64,000 nt of DNA from Micromonospora terminaliae (GTDB lineage Bacteria; Actinomycetota; Actinomycetes; Mycobacteriales; Micromonosporaceae). The notes under the pieces were generated by a model. It had not been told where the DNA came from, ran no database searches, and was given only the letters and a program-made list of their open reading frames with translations. This document shows, one piece after another, positions 24,706 through 32,832 of the stretch. The stretch spans positions 5,350,001 through 5,414,000 of the forward strand of contig NZ_CP045309.1 in the NCBI RefSeq assembly GCF_009671205.1, in the 5' to 3' direction. Position 1 is the stretch's first letter, and each line of letters opens with the position of its first letter. A program made the translations under genes and the position numbers.

Positions 24706-24906
24706 ATGAGAACTCAGCCCCTGGCCCCGAAGTGGTACTCGCCCGCCGAGGTCGCCGCTCTGCTCGGCTTCGGCTTGTCGAAGGTCAAAATGAAGATCGC
24801 CACGGGTGAGCTGCGCTCGGTGAAGGACGGCAAGTACCGCCGGATCCTGCCGGAGTGGGTCGATGAGTACATCCGCGAGCAGGTCGAGCGGCAGGAGGCG
24901 GCCTGA
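24706..24906 (+). CDS. xis: excisionase-like helix-turn-helix protein
   Basis: 66 aa, ATG behind GGAGAGG. KWYSPAEVAALLGFGLSKVKMKIATGELRSVKDGKYRRI is the MerR-like winged helix typical of AICE excisionases and of small DNA-bending directionality factors. Its TGA overlaps the integrase ATG. With Int it would drive excision between the two 44-bp att copies. Confidence 0.82.
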   Translation: MRTQPLAPKWYSPAEVAALLGFGLSKVKMKIATGELRSVKDGKYRRILPEWVDEYIREQVERQEAA

Positions 24907-26138
24907 TGCCCGGACGCACCCGCGCCAACGGCGAAGGATCGATCTTCCCCTACCGCAACGGCTACGCCGCGTACGTCTGGGTTGACAAGCCGGACGGCAA
25001 GCGTGATCGCAAGTACGTCTATGGGCAGACCCGCGAGATCGTCCACGAGAAGTGGTTGAAGCTGCACCACCAGGCCAAGGCAGGGCCGGTGGCCACCCGG
25101 GTGCCGACGCTTGCCCGCTACCTCGGGTACTGGCTGGAAGAGATCGTGAAACCGAACCTGGCGCCGGCTACGTACGTCTCGTACGAGGGCTTCACCCGGC
25201 TCTACATTGTGCCGGGCATCGGCGCGAAGCGGCTCGACCGGTTGCAGGTCAAGGACGTGCAGACCTGGATCAACAAGGTTGCTCGGACGTGCCAGTGCTG
25301 CGCCCAGGGCAAGGACGCCGCCAGGCCGCCGGCCAAGCGACGCTGCTGCGCCCTCGGGTCGTGCTGCAACGCCGTCCCTTCCGACAGCGCGATCAAGGGC
25401 CTGCGGGCGACGCTGCGGGCCGCGCTCTCTCAGGCCGTGACGGAAGAGCTGGTCAGCAAGAACGTTGCGGCCCTGGTCAAGCTGCGTGCCACCCGCAAGA
25501 GGCCGGGCACGGCGTGGGACAGCGACGAGGCGCGCCGGTTCCTGGAAGCGGCACGGGCGGACAACGATCCGATGTATGCGGCATGGGTGCTGCTCCTGGT
25601 GCTCGGGCTGCGCCGTGGTGAACTTCTCGGCCTCGGCTGGGACGACATCGACCAGGCGACCGGCGAGCTCAACGTCTCCTGGCAGCTCCAGCGCATCGGC
25701 GGGCAGCTGGTGCGCCGCGAGACCAAGACGGCGGAATCCGACGCGTCGATGCCGCTGCCCGACATCTGTCGGACCGCCTTGGCCATTCGCCGCGCAGAGC
25801 AGGTAGCGGACCGGAAGGCGGCCGGCGAGGTGTGGCAGAAGTCGTCACTGGTGTTCACCACCCGATTCGGCACGCCGATTGAGCCGCGGAACTTCAACCG
25901 GGCCTGGGAAGCTCGGATCCGCCGCTATGGTCTCCGGGAGATCACTCCGCACGGCGCCCGGCGAACCTGCGCAAGCATCCTGGCCGATCTCGACGTGCAT
26001 CCGCGGGTGGCGATGCAGATCCTCCGGCACGCCGATTTCAAGGTCACGATGGAGATCTACACGCGGGTCAGCTCGAAGCAGACTCGTGAGGCGTTGAAGC
26101 GCCTGGGCGATCGGATGAACGGCACGGAATCGGCATGA
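24906..26138 (+). CDS. int: tyrosine site-specific integrase
   Basis: 410 aa, TGATG-coupled to xis. Arm-binding N-terminus (EGSIFPYRNGYAAYVWV), SAM-like core-binding domain (about 68-190), then the catalytic domain with Arg236 in GLRRGELL, H349-R352 in PHGARR, H375 in ILRHADF and nucleophile Y385 in MEIYTRV. The core-binding domain contains an extra Cys-rich insertion, residues 127-160 with seven cysteines. Such insertions occur in some actinobacterial integrases and may bind metal. The gene ends 74 bp from the att core in tRNA-Arg, with repeated TGCTGTAC/T arm sites in between, the normal geometry for an element integrating into a tRNA 3' end. Confidence 0.92.
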   Translation: MPGRTRANGEGSIFPYRNGYAAYVWVDKPDGKRDRKYVYGQTREIVHEKWLKLHHQAKAGPVATRVPTLARYLGYWLEEIVKPNLAPATYVSYEGFTRLYIVPGIGAKRLDRLQVKDVQTWINKVARTCQCCAQGKDAARPPAKRRCCALGSCCNAVPSDSAIKGLRATLRAALSQAVTEELVSKNVAALVKLRATRKRPGTAWDSDEARRFLEAARADNDPMYAAWVLLLVLGLRRGELLGLGWDDIDQATGELNVSWQLQRIGGQLVRRETKTAESDASMPLPDICRTALAIRRAEQVADRKAAGEVWQKSSLVFTTRFGTPIEPRNFNRAWEARIRRYGLREITPHGARRTCASILADLDVHPRVAMQILRHADFKVTMEIYTRVSSKQTREALKRLGDRMNGTESA

Positions 26139-26142
26139 CCGC

Positions 26143-26163
26143 TGCTGTACTTTGCTGCTGTAT
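26143..26163 (+). repeat. right arm-type repeats TGCTGTAC / TGCTGTAT
   Basis: Octamers at 26143-26150 and 26156-26163 have the same orientation and 13-bp spacing as the pair at 7978-7998. After excision both pairs would flank the att core on the circle, as expected for integrase arm sites. Confidence 0.6.
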
Positions 26164-26174
26164 CCCACGAAACA

Positions 26175-26204
26175 GGGGCCGTCTCGGTCTCCCGAAACGG
26201 CCCC
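26175..26204. terminator. bidirectional hairpin between int and tRNA-Arg
   Basis: GGGGCCGT (26175-26182) and ACGGCCCC (26197-26204) are perfect arms. The position serves both the end of the int operon and the end of the minus-strand tRNA-Arg transcript. Confidence 0.7.
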
Positions 26205-26212
26205 TCACCTGC

Positions 26213-26256
26213 TGTGCGCCCGAAGGGACTCGAACCCCTAACCTTCTGATCCGTAG
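26213..26256 (-). repeat. att site copy C: right end of the AICE inside the intact tRNA-Arg
   Basis: The 44-bp block identical to 7849-7892. Integration here rebuilds the complete tRNA, because the element brings its own 3' half and terminator. Confidence 0.9.
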
Positions 26257-26287
26257 TCAGATGCTCTATCCATTGAGCTACGGGCGC
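26215..26287 (-). tRNA. tRNA-Arg (anticodon ACG)
   Basis: 73 nt on the minus strand, CCA not encoded. The acceptor stem GCGCCCG/CGGGCGC, D arm GCTC...GAGC, anticodon stem TCTGA/TCAGA with loop CTACGGA, and T arm AGGGG-TTCGAGT-CCCTT all pair. The discriminator base is A. Anticodon ACG would be read as ICG after deamination. Its 3' part is the integration target of both elements. Confidence 0.95.
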
Positions 26288-26322
26288 TTGCTGCTCGGCC
26301 AGTCTACACACCGGCTTTTGCG

Positions 26323-26413
26323 CGGAGACTCCGGGATTCGAACCCGGGAGGGGCTTTAAGACCCCAACCGCATTAGCAGTGCGGCGCCATAGACCAGACT
26401 AGGCGAAGTCTCC
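26323..26413 (-). tRNA. tRNA-Ser (anticodon GCT)
   Basis: 91 nt with the long variable arm of a class II tRNA. Acceptor GGAGACT/AGTCTCC with discriminator G, anticodon stem CCGCA/TGCGG around CTGCTAA, and T loop TTCGAAT in a CCGGG/CCCGG stem. It lies 35 bp upstream of tRNA-Arg on the same strand, so the two are probably co-transcribed. Confidence 0.95.
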
Positions 26414-26546
26414 CTGGTGGCCCGGAGACCACCGCGCCCGAGGATACAGGTCCGTACCCACCCGGAGCAAAGCGACTACCGGGAAGGGCCCGCCTCCAGC
26501 GTTTTCGCCGTGTGCCAGGTCACGCTCGGGTCTACGCTCCATCGAT

Positions 26547-27941
26547 ATGCACGAGCAGCCGCCGAGCGATCCGCCCCGTCGCGAGCCCGCCCCCCAGGCC
26601 CGGCGGCGCCGCTCCCCGCGCCCGACCTTCACTCCGCCGCCCACCCCGGATCCCGCGCCGGCCGAGGCGGCGGACGACACGCCCCCGCGGCCCCGGATCG
26701 CGCCGACCGTCCTGTTCCAGCCACCCGACCCGGCGCAGGCCGCCCCGCCCGCCGCGGCCGCGCCGGCGGCCCCGCACCAGCGCCCGCCCGCGGAGGCCGC
26801 CGCCGGTCCGGGCACGCCGGCCGGCGTCGTCGCCCCCACCGACCCGGGTACGCCGGCCGTCGCGCCGCCACCGGCCACCGTCCCCGCCGATGAGGCGGTG
26901 ATCGAGGAGGCCCCGAAGCGGACCCGCCGTGCAACGGCCCCGAAGAAGGCCACCCCGGCGAAGAAGCCGACGCCTGCGGCGCGGAAGCCGGCTTCCACCG
27001 CCGAGGCTCCCGTGGCGGCTCCCGATTCGGTGCCAGCTTCAGAAGCCCCGGCACCCCGGGCGACCGCACCCGGAGCCGATGCGGTGGGGCCGGCCGGAGC
27101 GGCCACGGAGACCGTCACGCCGGCGCGGAGCGACCGGGCGCGGAAGAGCACCAAGGCCACCCCGGCGAAGAAGGCCGCCCCGGCGAAACGGACACCGGCC
27201 CGCCGCGCCTCCGCCACCCCGGCCCCCGTCCAGCCGGACGTCGCCGCCCCACCGTTCCCCGCCCGGGAGGTCGTCCCCGTGGCGGCCGTACCGGTCGGCC
27301 GGCAGGTGGAAGGGCAGGGCTGGCGGGAGCTCACGGCCCGCGTACTCGATCACCCTGGCTTCGCTCCCGAACTGCTGGCCCTCGCCGCGGTGGACGCCCT
27401 CGGTCCGCGCGCCGCCGCCTGGGTGGGGCGGACCCGTGACGCCTATCCCGACGCCGACGCGGACGGGCTGGCCCGGCTGGTGACCCGGCGGTTCGTCCGG
27501 CTGGCCGGCACGGGTGGTGCGCTCGCGGCGGGCGCCGGGCTGTTCGCGCCGGTGGCGGAGCTCACGGCGGTGCTCTGGACCCAGGCCAACCTGGTGCTGC
27601 ACCTGGCCGCCGTCTACGGCCGGGACCCGGCGCATCCGGACCGGGTGGCCGAGCTGCTGGTGCTGACGCAGGTGCACCCGGACGCCGGCACGGCCCGCGC
27701 CGCGCTGGACGGGCTGCGCTCGGCCGGCGCTCCGGTGGAGGGGTCGCTGTCCCGGGTGGCCGAGGCGGCCTGGCGGCTGGCCACCCCGCTGGCCGCACAG
27801 GCCGCCGGCTGGCTGGCCCTCCGGCTGGCCGCACGGCTGCTCCCCGGTGCGGCGGCCCTGGCCGCGGCGACCGGCGACGCGACGGCGGCCGAACGCCTGG
27901 CCGCCCGCGCCACCACCCTCTACCGACCGGCCCGCCGCTGA
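26547..27941 (+). CDS. EcsC-like protein with a long Lys/Ala/Pro-rich N-terminal region
   Basis: 464 aa. Residues 1-240 are disordered, with histone H1-like basic repeats (KRTRRATAPKKATPAKKPTPAARKP and KKAAPAKRTPARR). The last 200 residues form a helical domain: LLALAAVDALGPRAAAWVG, LVTRRFVRLAGTGGALAAGAGLFAPVAELTAVLWTQANLVLHLAAVYG, then VAELLVLTQVHPDAGTA. This resembles EcsC-family domains. TACGCT eight bases before the ATG suggests a leaderless mRNA. The biological role is unknown; the basic region could bind DNA or another polyanion. Confidence 0.6.
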   Translation: MHEQPPSDPPRREPAPQARRRRSPRPTFTPPPTPDPAPAEAADDTPPRPRIAPTVLFQPPDPAQAAPPAAAAPAAPHQRPPAEAAAGPGTPAGVVAPTDPGTPAVAPPPATVPADEAVIEEAPKRTRRATAPKKATPAKKPTPAARKPASTAEAPVAAPDSVPASEAPAPRATAPGADAVGPAGAATETVTPARSDRARKSTKATPAKKAAPAKRTPARRASATPAPVQPDVAAPPFPAREVVPVAAVPVGRQVEGQGWRELTARVLDHPGFAPELLALAAVDALGPRAAAWVGRTRDAYPDADADGLARLVTRRFVRLAGTGGALAAGAGLFAPVAELTAVLWTQANLVLHLAAVYGRDPAHPDRVAELLVLTQVHPDAGTARAALDGLRSAGAPVEGSLSRVAEAAWRLATPLAAQAAGWLALRLAARLLPGAAALAAATGDATAAERLAARATTLYRPARR

Positions 27942-27948
27942 TCCACTC

Positions 27949-28006
27949 CAGCTCGGCGAGGTGGCGCGGTCCCGCACCCGGGGAGACCGCCACCTCCCGC
28001 GAGCTG
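27949..28006. terminator. hairpin between convergent genes
   Basis: Outer arms CAGCTCG (27949-27955) / CGAGCTG (28000-28006) enclose inner arms around 27958-27971 and 27985-27996. It serves the EcsC-like gene and the CPBP gene from opposite sides. Confidence 0.7.
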
Positions 28007-28020
28007 GTGGCGGGCCCGCG

Positions 28021-28794
28021 TCAGAGCCAGCCGAACCAGGACCTCGGGAGAAGGGCGTAGCCGACGAAGGCGACCACGTCGAGCAGGGTGTGCGCGACGA
28101 TCAGCGGCCCGACCCGGCGGGTGCGCAGGTAGAACAGGCCGAAGATCACGCCCATCACGGCGTTGCCGAGGAACGCGCCGAAGCCCTGGTAGAGGTGGTA
28201 GGACCCGCGCAGCACGGCACTCGCCGCGAGCACGGCGCCGAGCCGCCACTGGAGCTGCCGCAGCCGGGTGACCAGGTAGCCGACCACGATCACCTCCTCC
28301 AGCACGGCGTTCTGCACGGCGGCGAGGATGAGCACCGGCACCGCCCACCAGAGGTGCGGCAGGGCGGCCGGGACGAGGGTGGCGTTGATCCCGAGCTGGG
28401 CGGCCGCCCAGAAGAGGGCCAGGCCGGGCAGGCCGATCAGCGCCGCCAGCCCGGCGCCGCGGGCCAGGTCCGACCCGGGCCGGGTGAGGTCGGCGCCGAG
28501 CGCCCGCGCCGGGTCGCCGGGGTCGCGCGCCAGCAGGTGTACGGCGAGCAGCACCGGCAGCAGCGCGAAGAGGATCCCGAGGAGCTGGTACGTCAGGTCG
28601 AGGTACGGCCGGGCCGACGCGGAGGTGTTGAGCGCGGCGGTCTGCTTCGACAGCCCGCCCGTGGCGGTCAGCTTGGCGACCAGCGAGACCAGGGCGTACA
28701 CGGCCGACTGGCCGAGGGAGAGGCCGAGCACGAGCAGCGTCTCGGTGCCCAGGGTCCGGCGGGAGACCGGACGGGTCAGCTCGTCAACCGTCAC
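28021..28794 (-). CDS. CPBP family intramembrane metalloprotease
   Basis: 257 aa from the GTG at 28794; the longer frame upstream is not hydrophobic or conserved-looking. About eight membrane helices. The three CPBP/ABI motifs are present: NAVLEEVIVVGYLVTRLRQL (EExxxG), SYHLYQGFGAFLGN (His) and IVAHTLLDV (His). Such Rce1-like proteases cleave within the membrane. Their targets in actinobacteria are mostly unknown; bacteriocin self-immunity and protein processing have been reported for relatives. Divergent from the flavohemoprotein gene. Confidence 0.82.
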   Translation of the reverse strand: MTVDELTRPVSRRTLGTETLLVLGLSLGQSAVYALVSLVAKLTATGGLSKQTAALNTSASARPYLDLTYQLLGILFALLPVLLAVHLLARDPGDPARALGADLTRPGSDLARGAGLAALIGLPGLALFWAAAQLGINATLVPAALPHLWWAVPVLILAAVQNAVLEEVIVVGYLVTRLRQLQWRLGAVLAASAVLRGSYHLYQGFGAFLGNAVMGVIFGLFYLRTRRVGPLIVAHTLLDVVAFVGYALLPRSWFGWL

Positions 28795-28853
28795 CGGACC
28801 ACTGTGCCGCACCCGGCGGGCGCTCGGCACGTCCCGGCGGCCAGGTGAGCCGA

Positions 28854-28870
28854 TCGCACATTCTGTGCGA
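28854..28870. promoter_or_regulatory. inverted repeat in the CPBP / flavohemoprotein divergent promoter
   Basis: TCGCACA and TGTGCGA form a perfect 7-bp inverted repeat around TTC. The half-site ATTCTGTG recurs at 28893-28900, next to the flavohemoprotein start. Probably an operator for a dimeric regulator; which one is not clear. Confidence 0.5.
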
Positions 28871-28937
28871 CCGGCCCGCACGCTCCGTGGAGATTCTGTG
28901 GGGGCCGATCCGCCCGTCCGGAGAAGGAGCGTGCCCT

Positions 28938-30059
28938 GTGGAGAACTTCGCGCGGTTGCTGAAGGAGAGCTGGACCCTGGTCGAGGGGGACCGGGAGCGG
29001 CTCAGCGGTCACTTCTACGCCCGGCTGTTCCTCCTCGACCCGGCTCTGCGCGGCCTCTTCCCGGTGCAGATGAACGGTCAGGGTGACCGGATCCTGGAGG
29101 CGATCGTCACCGCCACCCAGACGGTCGACGACCCGGAGAGCTTCGACGAGTACCTGCGCGCGCTGGGCCGGGACCACCGGAAGTTCCACGTCGAGGCGAG
29201 CCACTACGCGACCATGGGCGTCGCCCTGCTGGACGCGCTGCGCAGCACGGCGGGGGACGGCTGGAACCTGGAGTACGACCAGGCGTGGCGGGAGGCGTAC
29301 GCGAGCATCACCGAGCGGATGCTGGCGGGTGCGGCGGCCGACGACAACCCGCCGTTCTGGCACGCCGAAGTGCTCACCCACGAGCGGCACGGCCCCGACA
29401 CGGCGGTACTGACCGTGCGCGCCCTCCAGCACCCGATGAGCTGGCAGGCCGGCCAGTACGTGAGCGTCGAGGCGCCCCGCTACCACCCGCGGGTGTGGCG
29501 GACGTACTCGGTGGCGAACGCCCCGAACGAGGAGAACGTGCTGGAGTTCCACGTGCGGACACCGGCCGGGGCGGCGGGCTGGCTGTCCGGGGCGCTGGTG
29601 CGCCGGACCCGGCCGGGCGACCTGCTGCGGGTGGCCGCGCCGATGGGTTCGATGACCCTGGACCGGGCGTCGACGCGGGACATCCTCTGCGTGGCGGGCG
29701 GGGTCGGGCTGGCCCCGATCAAGGCGCTGGTGGAGGAGCTGACCCGGGTCAACCGGACCCGCTGGGTGCACGTCTTCTACGGGGCGCGGCGGCCGGCGGA
29801 CCTGTACGGGTTGCCCGGCCTGGAGAAGCTGGTGGCCGCCCACCCGTGGCTGTCGGTGACCCCGGCGTGCAGCGACGACCCGGGCTTCGACGGCGAACTC
29901 GGCGCCATCTCCGACGTGGTCACCCGCTACGGGCCGTGGACCACCCACGACTGCTACGTCTCCGGCTCGGCGGCGATGGTCCGGGCGACGCTGCGCGCGC
30001 TGGCCGCCGACGACGTGCCGCCGGACAACATCCGCTACGACACCTTCGGCAACCTGTAG
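28938..30059 (+). CDS. flavohemoprotein (globin - FAD - NAD(P) oxidoreductase)
   Basis: 373 aa, GTG with AAGGAG eight bases upstream. The globin domain (about 1-135) has the proximal-His helix LGRDHRKFHVEASHYATMG. The FAD-binding strand motif is RTYSVANAP at about 193-201 and the NAD(P) site is VAGGVGLAPIKAL at about 253-265. The C-terminal end CYVSGSAAMVRATLRAL is typical of ferredoxin-reductase-like domains. Relatives act as nitric-oxide dioxygenases or alternative haem oxidases. The length is near the family norm of about 390-400. The inverted repeat upstream hints at stress-responsive control. Confidence 0.88.
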   Translation: MENFARLLKESWTLVEGDRERLSGHFYARLFLLDPALRGLFPVQMNGQGDRILEAIVTATQTVDDPESFDEYLRALGRDHRKFHVEASHYATMGVALLDALRSTAGDGWNLEYDQAWREAYASITERMLAGAAADDNPPFWHAEVLTHERHGPDTAVLTVRALQHPMSWQAGQYVSVEAPRYHPRVWRTYSVANAPNEENVLEFHVRTPAGAAGWLSGALVRRTRPGDLLRVAAPMGSMTLDRASTRDILCVAGGVGLAPIKALVEELTRVNRTRWVHVFYGARRPADLYGLPGLEKLVAAHPWLSVTPACSDDPGFDGELGAISDVVTRYGPWTTHDCYVSGSAAMVRATLRALAADDVPPDNIRYDTFGNL

Positions 30060-30075
30060 ACCTTGCTCCCCCCGA

Positions 30076-30117
30076 GCCGGGTCGCGTGCCCCTGCCCCCT
30101 GGGGCACGCGACCCGGC
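30076..30117 (+). terminator. terminator of the flavohemoprotein gene
   Basis: Perfect 17-bp arms 30076-30092 and 30101-30117 with an 8-nt loop, 16 bp after the stop codon. A second smaller hairpin lies near 30137. Confidence 0.85.
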
Positions 30118-30178
30118 CCCCGTTCACCGGTGTGCGGGTCGGGCCGGCAACCGGCCCGCGCACCGGAGTTCCGGCGGG

Positions 30179-31711
30179 TCAGTAGCGCCAGGGGGTGCCG
30201 CTCTCCCGGTACTCCTCGACCGGCACCAGCGGCACGCCGGGGGCCATCCGGTCGGCGTACAGGCGACCCTCCAGGTGGTCGATCTCGTGGGCGACCAGCC
30301 GCGCCATGGCGTACTCGAAGGAGGTGATGACGCGGCTGCCGTCCCACTGGGCGTGCTCGACGTCGATCCGCAGCGGCCGGGGCACCAGACCGCGGTGGTC
30401 GAAGAAGGAGAGGCAGCCCTCGTACTGCTCGTCGATGTCCCGGGAGCTGTCCACCACCCGGGGGTTGAGCAGCACGACGGGTTCGGCGGCCCGGTCGGCG
30501 GGGCGGACCAGGGCGGCGGCCCAGCCGAGCCCGAGCTGCGGCGCGGCGATGCCGACGCCCTTGCTGAACGGGTGCAGCTCGTCGAGGCGGACCAGCAGGC
30601 CGGAGAGCCGGTCGACCACGTCCCGGGCGAGTTGTTCCTCGCGCGGCAGGTCGAACTGGCGGGCGGGCTGCCGGAGCAGGTCGTCGCCGCGCTGCACGAT
30701 GCCGACGGCGCGCATCCGGTCGCTGGCCCGGAGGCGGGTGCCGGGGGCCGGCCCGTCGGGCTCGACGTCGGGGGGCTGGCTGCGGAACCGCCACTGCATC
30801 CGGTAGCGGGCGTTCAGCGGCGGGTCGTCGGTCGCCCACTCGAAGATCGCCCGGCCGCCGCCGTCGTCGGTGCGCAGGATCGGGGTACGCAGCGGGCCCT
30901 CCTCGGCGGAGAGGGAGGTCTCCGCGCCCCACACCTTCGGGTCGAGGTCGGCGGGGAGGTCGAGGCGCACGGCGAGGTGCCGGGTGGGCAGGCGTACGGC
31001 GCGCTGGAACCAGGGGCCCCACTTGTCCCGCCCGACGCGGTACGCGTACTCGATGGTGGCCCGGTCGCCGGGATAGAGCGGGAAGCGGCCCTCGTCGTTC
31101 TCGAAGAGCAGCCAGATCTCCTTGAACGCGTCCCGGTCGTGCTTGGCGCGCCAGTGCATCGGCTCCCGCGCGCCCCCGTCGTCCCGGTAGGCGGTGAGTT
31201 GCAGCTCGGCGAAGGTGAGCGGGTGCTCCCGGTGGTGCCGGTTGGAGCGGCCCGGGTCGTTGGGGTAGCGGTCGACGGCGACCCGGACCAGGTAGCGGGT
31301 GACCGGTTCGGTGCCGGCGTTGTACAGCTCGCGCCGGATGGCGCAGTGGTAGCCGTCGCCGGTGTACGTGAGGGTGGCGGTCTCGCGCTCGACCACCAGC
31401 CCGGTGCCGGGCGGCAGCCACTGGCCGGGCACGGGCGGGTCCCGGTGCGACCCTCCGGACCGGCCGTGCCGCAGCTCGTCGTACTCCCGGAAGCGCTGCC
31501 AGATCGCGCCGCTGGCCTCCAGGACGGCCTCGGCGCGGCGGGCGAAGTCCTCGGTGGGCCGGTGCCGGCGCCCCTCGACGTGGCTCACGTACGACGGGTC
31601 GAAGCCCATCAGCGTCGCCAACTGCTTCTTGGACAGCCCGCGGCCGGTGCGCTGCCGGGCGAGTTCGGCCGCGAACGAGTCGGCGGCACGCTCGATGGGT
31701 GAGGTCGTCAT
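30179..31711 (-). CDS. XRE-type HTH protein fused to a peptide deformylase domain
   Basis: 510 aa from the ATG at 31711 with GAGGAAG upstream. Residues 8-70 are a Cro/CI helix-turn-helix (TGRGLSKKQLATLMGFDPSYVSHVEGRRHRP). Residues 100-310 form an unrecognised strand-rich domain (YHCAIRRELYNAGTEPVTRYLVRV, FRSQPPDVEPDG). The C-terminal 180 residues are a complete peptide deformylase with all three metal motifs: GVGIAAPQLG (385-394), EGCLS with C433 (431-435) and HEIDH with H475/E476/H479. Deformylases remove the formyl group from nascent N-termini and are normally single-domain proteins of 170-200 aa. The fusion suggests regulation by, or targeting of, formylated peptides, which is inference. 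Confidence 0.82.
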   Translation of the reverse strand: MTTSPIERAADSFAAELARQRTGRGLSKKQLATLMGFDPSYVSHVEGRRHRPTEDFARRAEAVLEASGAIWQRFREYDELRHGRSGGSHRDPPVPGQWLPPGTGLVVERETATLTYTGDGYHCAIRRELYNAGTEPVTRYLVRVAVDRYPNDPGRSNRHHREHPLTFAELQLTAYRDDGGAREPMHWRAKHDRDAFKEIWLLFENDEGRFPLYPGDRATIEYAYRVGRDKWGPWFQRAVRLPTRHLAVRLDLPADLDPKVWGAETSLSAEEGPLRTPILRTDDGGGRAIFEWATDDPPLNARYRMQWRFRSQPPDVEPDGPAPGTRLRASDRMRAVGIVQRGDDLLRQPARQFDLPREEQLARDVVDRLSGLLVRLDELHPFSKGVGIAAPQLGLGWAAALVRPADRAAEPVVLLNPRVVDSSRDIDEQYEGCLSFFDHRGLVPRPLRIDVEHAQWDGSRVITSFEYAMARLVAHEIDHLEGRLYADRMAPGVPLVPVEEYRESGTPWRY

Positions 31712-31952
31712 CGGCTTCCTCGTACGCGGGAAGACCATTTTCACGTTCGGTGGCCGAACGTGTACGGAAACTGCCTCGTATTCGACACTCGCCTTGACAA
31801 TTCAGCGGTGCCCGTCGATGCTTGCGCCGCCTGCCGCCCCGCTCGGCGGCGTTTTCCGCCCATCCCGCCGGGTAGTACGCGACGGGCGACGGAGTGAGCG
31901 GGACCTCTCTTCCGAGCCCCCGGGACCACTTCCCTCCACCGGGAAGCTGTGG

Positions 31953-31967
31953 TTAGGCTAGCCTTAG
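31953..31967 (+). promoter_or_regulatory. iron box (DtxR/IdeR-type operator)
   Basis: TTAGGCTAGCCTTAG contains the perfect palindrome AGGCTAGCCT and matches the core of the actinobacterial DtxR/IdeR box. It overlaps a TAGGCT -10 element, so a bound repressor would block the promoter of the FhuF-like gene 55 bp downstream. The rest of the divergent gap 31712-32021 shows no gene. Confidence 0.65.
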
Positions 31968-32021
31968 TCCGAGCCGGCGACACGCGACGGCCGGTGGGGC
32001 GACCAGACAGGGGACGACCAG

Positions 32022-32816
32022 GTGACTGCGGTGATGCCGGGGCGGGACGTCGCCACCCCGTTCGCCCCGGTCACGGCGACCCTGCGCGCCATGTTCGGCA
32101 CCGACGACCTGCCCGGGCTCGCGCCCGGCCTGCTGGTCACCGACGGCGCGCCGCACTGGGCCCCGGCGACCCGGCTGATCGACGGCACCCTGCTTCCCGA
32201 GTTCCTTCGTGCGGCGGGCCGGCGCTGGGGTGGCACCCCGCACGCCTGCGCCGCGCTGGCCTGGAAGTCCTACAGCTACTGGACGGCGCTGCCGGCCGTG
32301 CTCGGCTGGGCCTCGGCCCGGCGGGTGCCGCTGCTCGACCCGGCCGACGTGCTGGTCCACTTCGAGGACCACCACCAGCTGCTGACCCTCGGCCTGCGCA
32401 GCTCGACCACCGTCGCGGTGCTTCCCGGCGACCCCCTGGCACTGGCGGGCGTCCCCGGCGTCCGGGTTGTCGCCGACGAGGCCGCGCTGCTCGACGCCCT
32501 GCGCGCCACGCTGCTCGACGCCCACTTCGCCCCGCTGATCGAGGCGATCCAGGGCGAGGTCCGGATCGGCACCCGTACCCTGCTCGGCTCGGTCGCCTCC
32601 GGCATCGCGCACGGCATCCTGCGCGCCTCGGACGCGCTTCCCGGCTCCTCCACCGGAACCATCACCACGCTGCTGGACACGCTCGACCTGAGCGACCTGA
32701 TCGAGCTGGTGCCCGGTCCGGCGGGCGAGCCGACCGTGCAGCGGCGCACCTGCTGCCTGGCCTTCACCCTGCCCCGGCCGAAGATCTGCCAGGGCTGCTG
32801 CGTCCGCCAGGCCTGA
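32022..32816 (+). CDS. FhuF-like siderophore-iron reductase, (2Fe-2S) protein
   Basis: 264 aa, GTG start. The C-terminus carries the FhuF signature: C244-C245, ten residues, C256, two residues, C259 (TCCLAFTLPRPKICQGCC). This binds the 2Fe-2S cluster that reduces ferric siderophores in the cytoplasm to free iron. The N-terminal part (PHACAALAWKSYSYWTALPAVLGW, VHFEDHHQLLTLGL) fits the family. The iron box upstream predicts induction under iron starvation. No siderophore genes are visible nearby. Confidence 0.85.
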   Translation: MTAVMPGRDVATPFAPVTATLRAMFGTDDLPGLAPGLLVTDGAPHWAPATRLIDGTLLPEFLRAAGRRWGGTPHACAALAWKSYSYWTALPAVLGWASARRVPLLDPADVLVHFEDHHQLLTLGLRSSTTVAVLPGDPLALAGVPGVRVVADEAALLDALRATLLDAHFAPLIEAIQGEVRIGTRTLLGSVASGIAHGILRASDALPGSSTGTITTLLDTLDLSDLIELVPGPAGEPTVQRRTCCLAFTLPRPKICQGCCVRQA

Positions 32817-32832
32817 CCCGCCGCCGTCCCGG

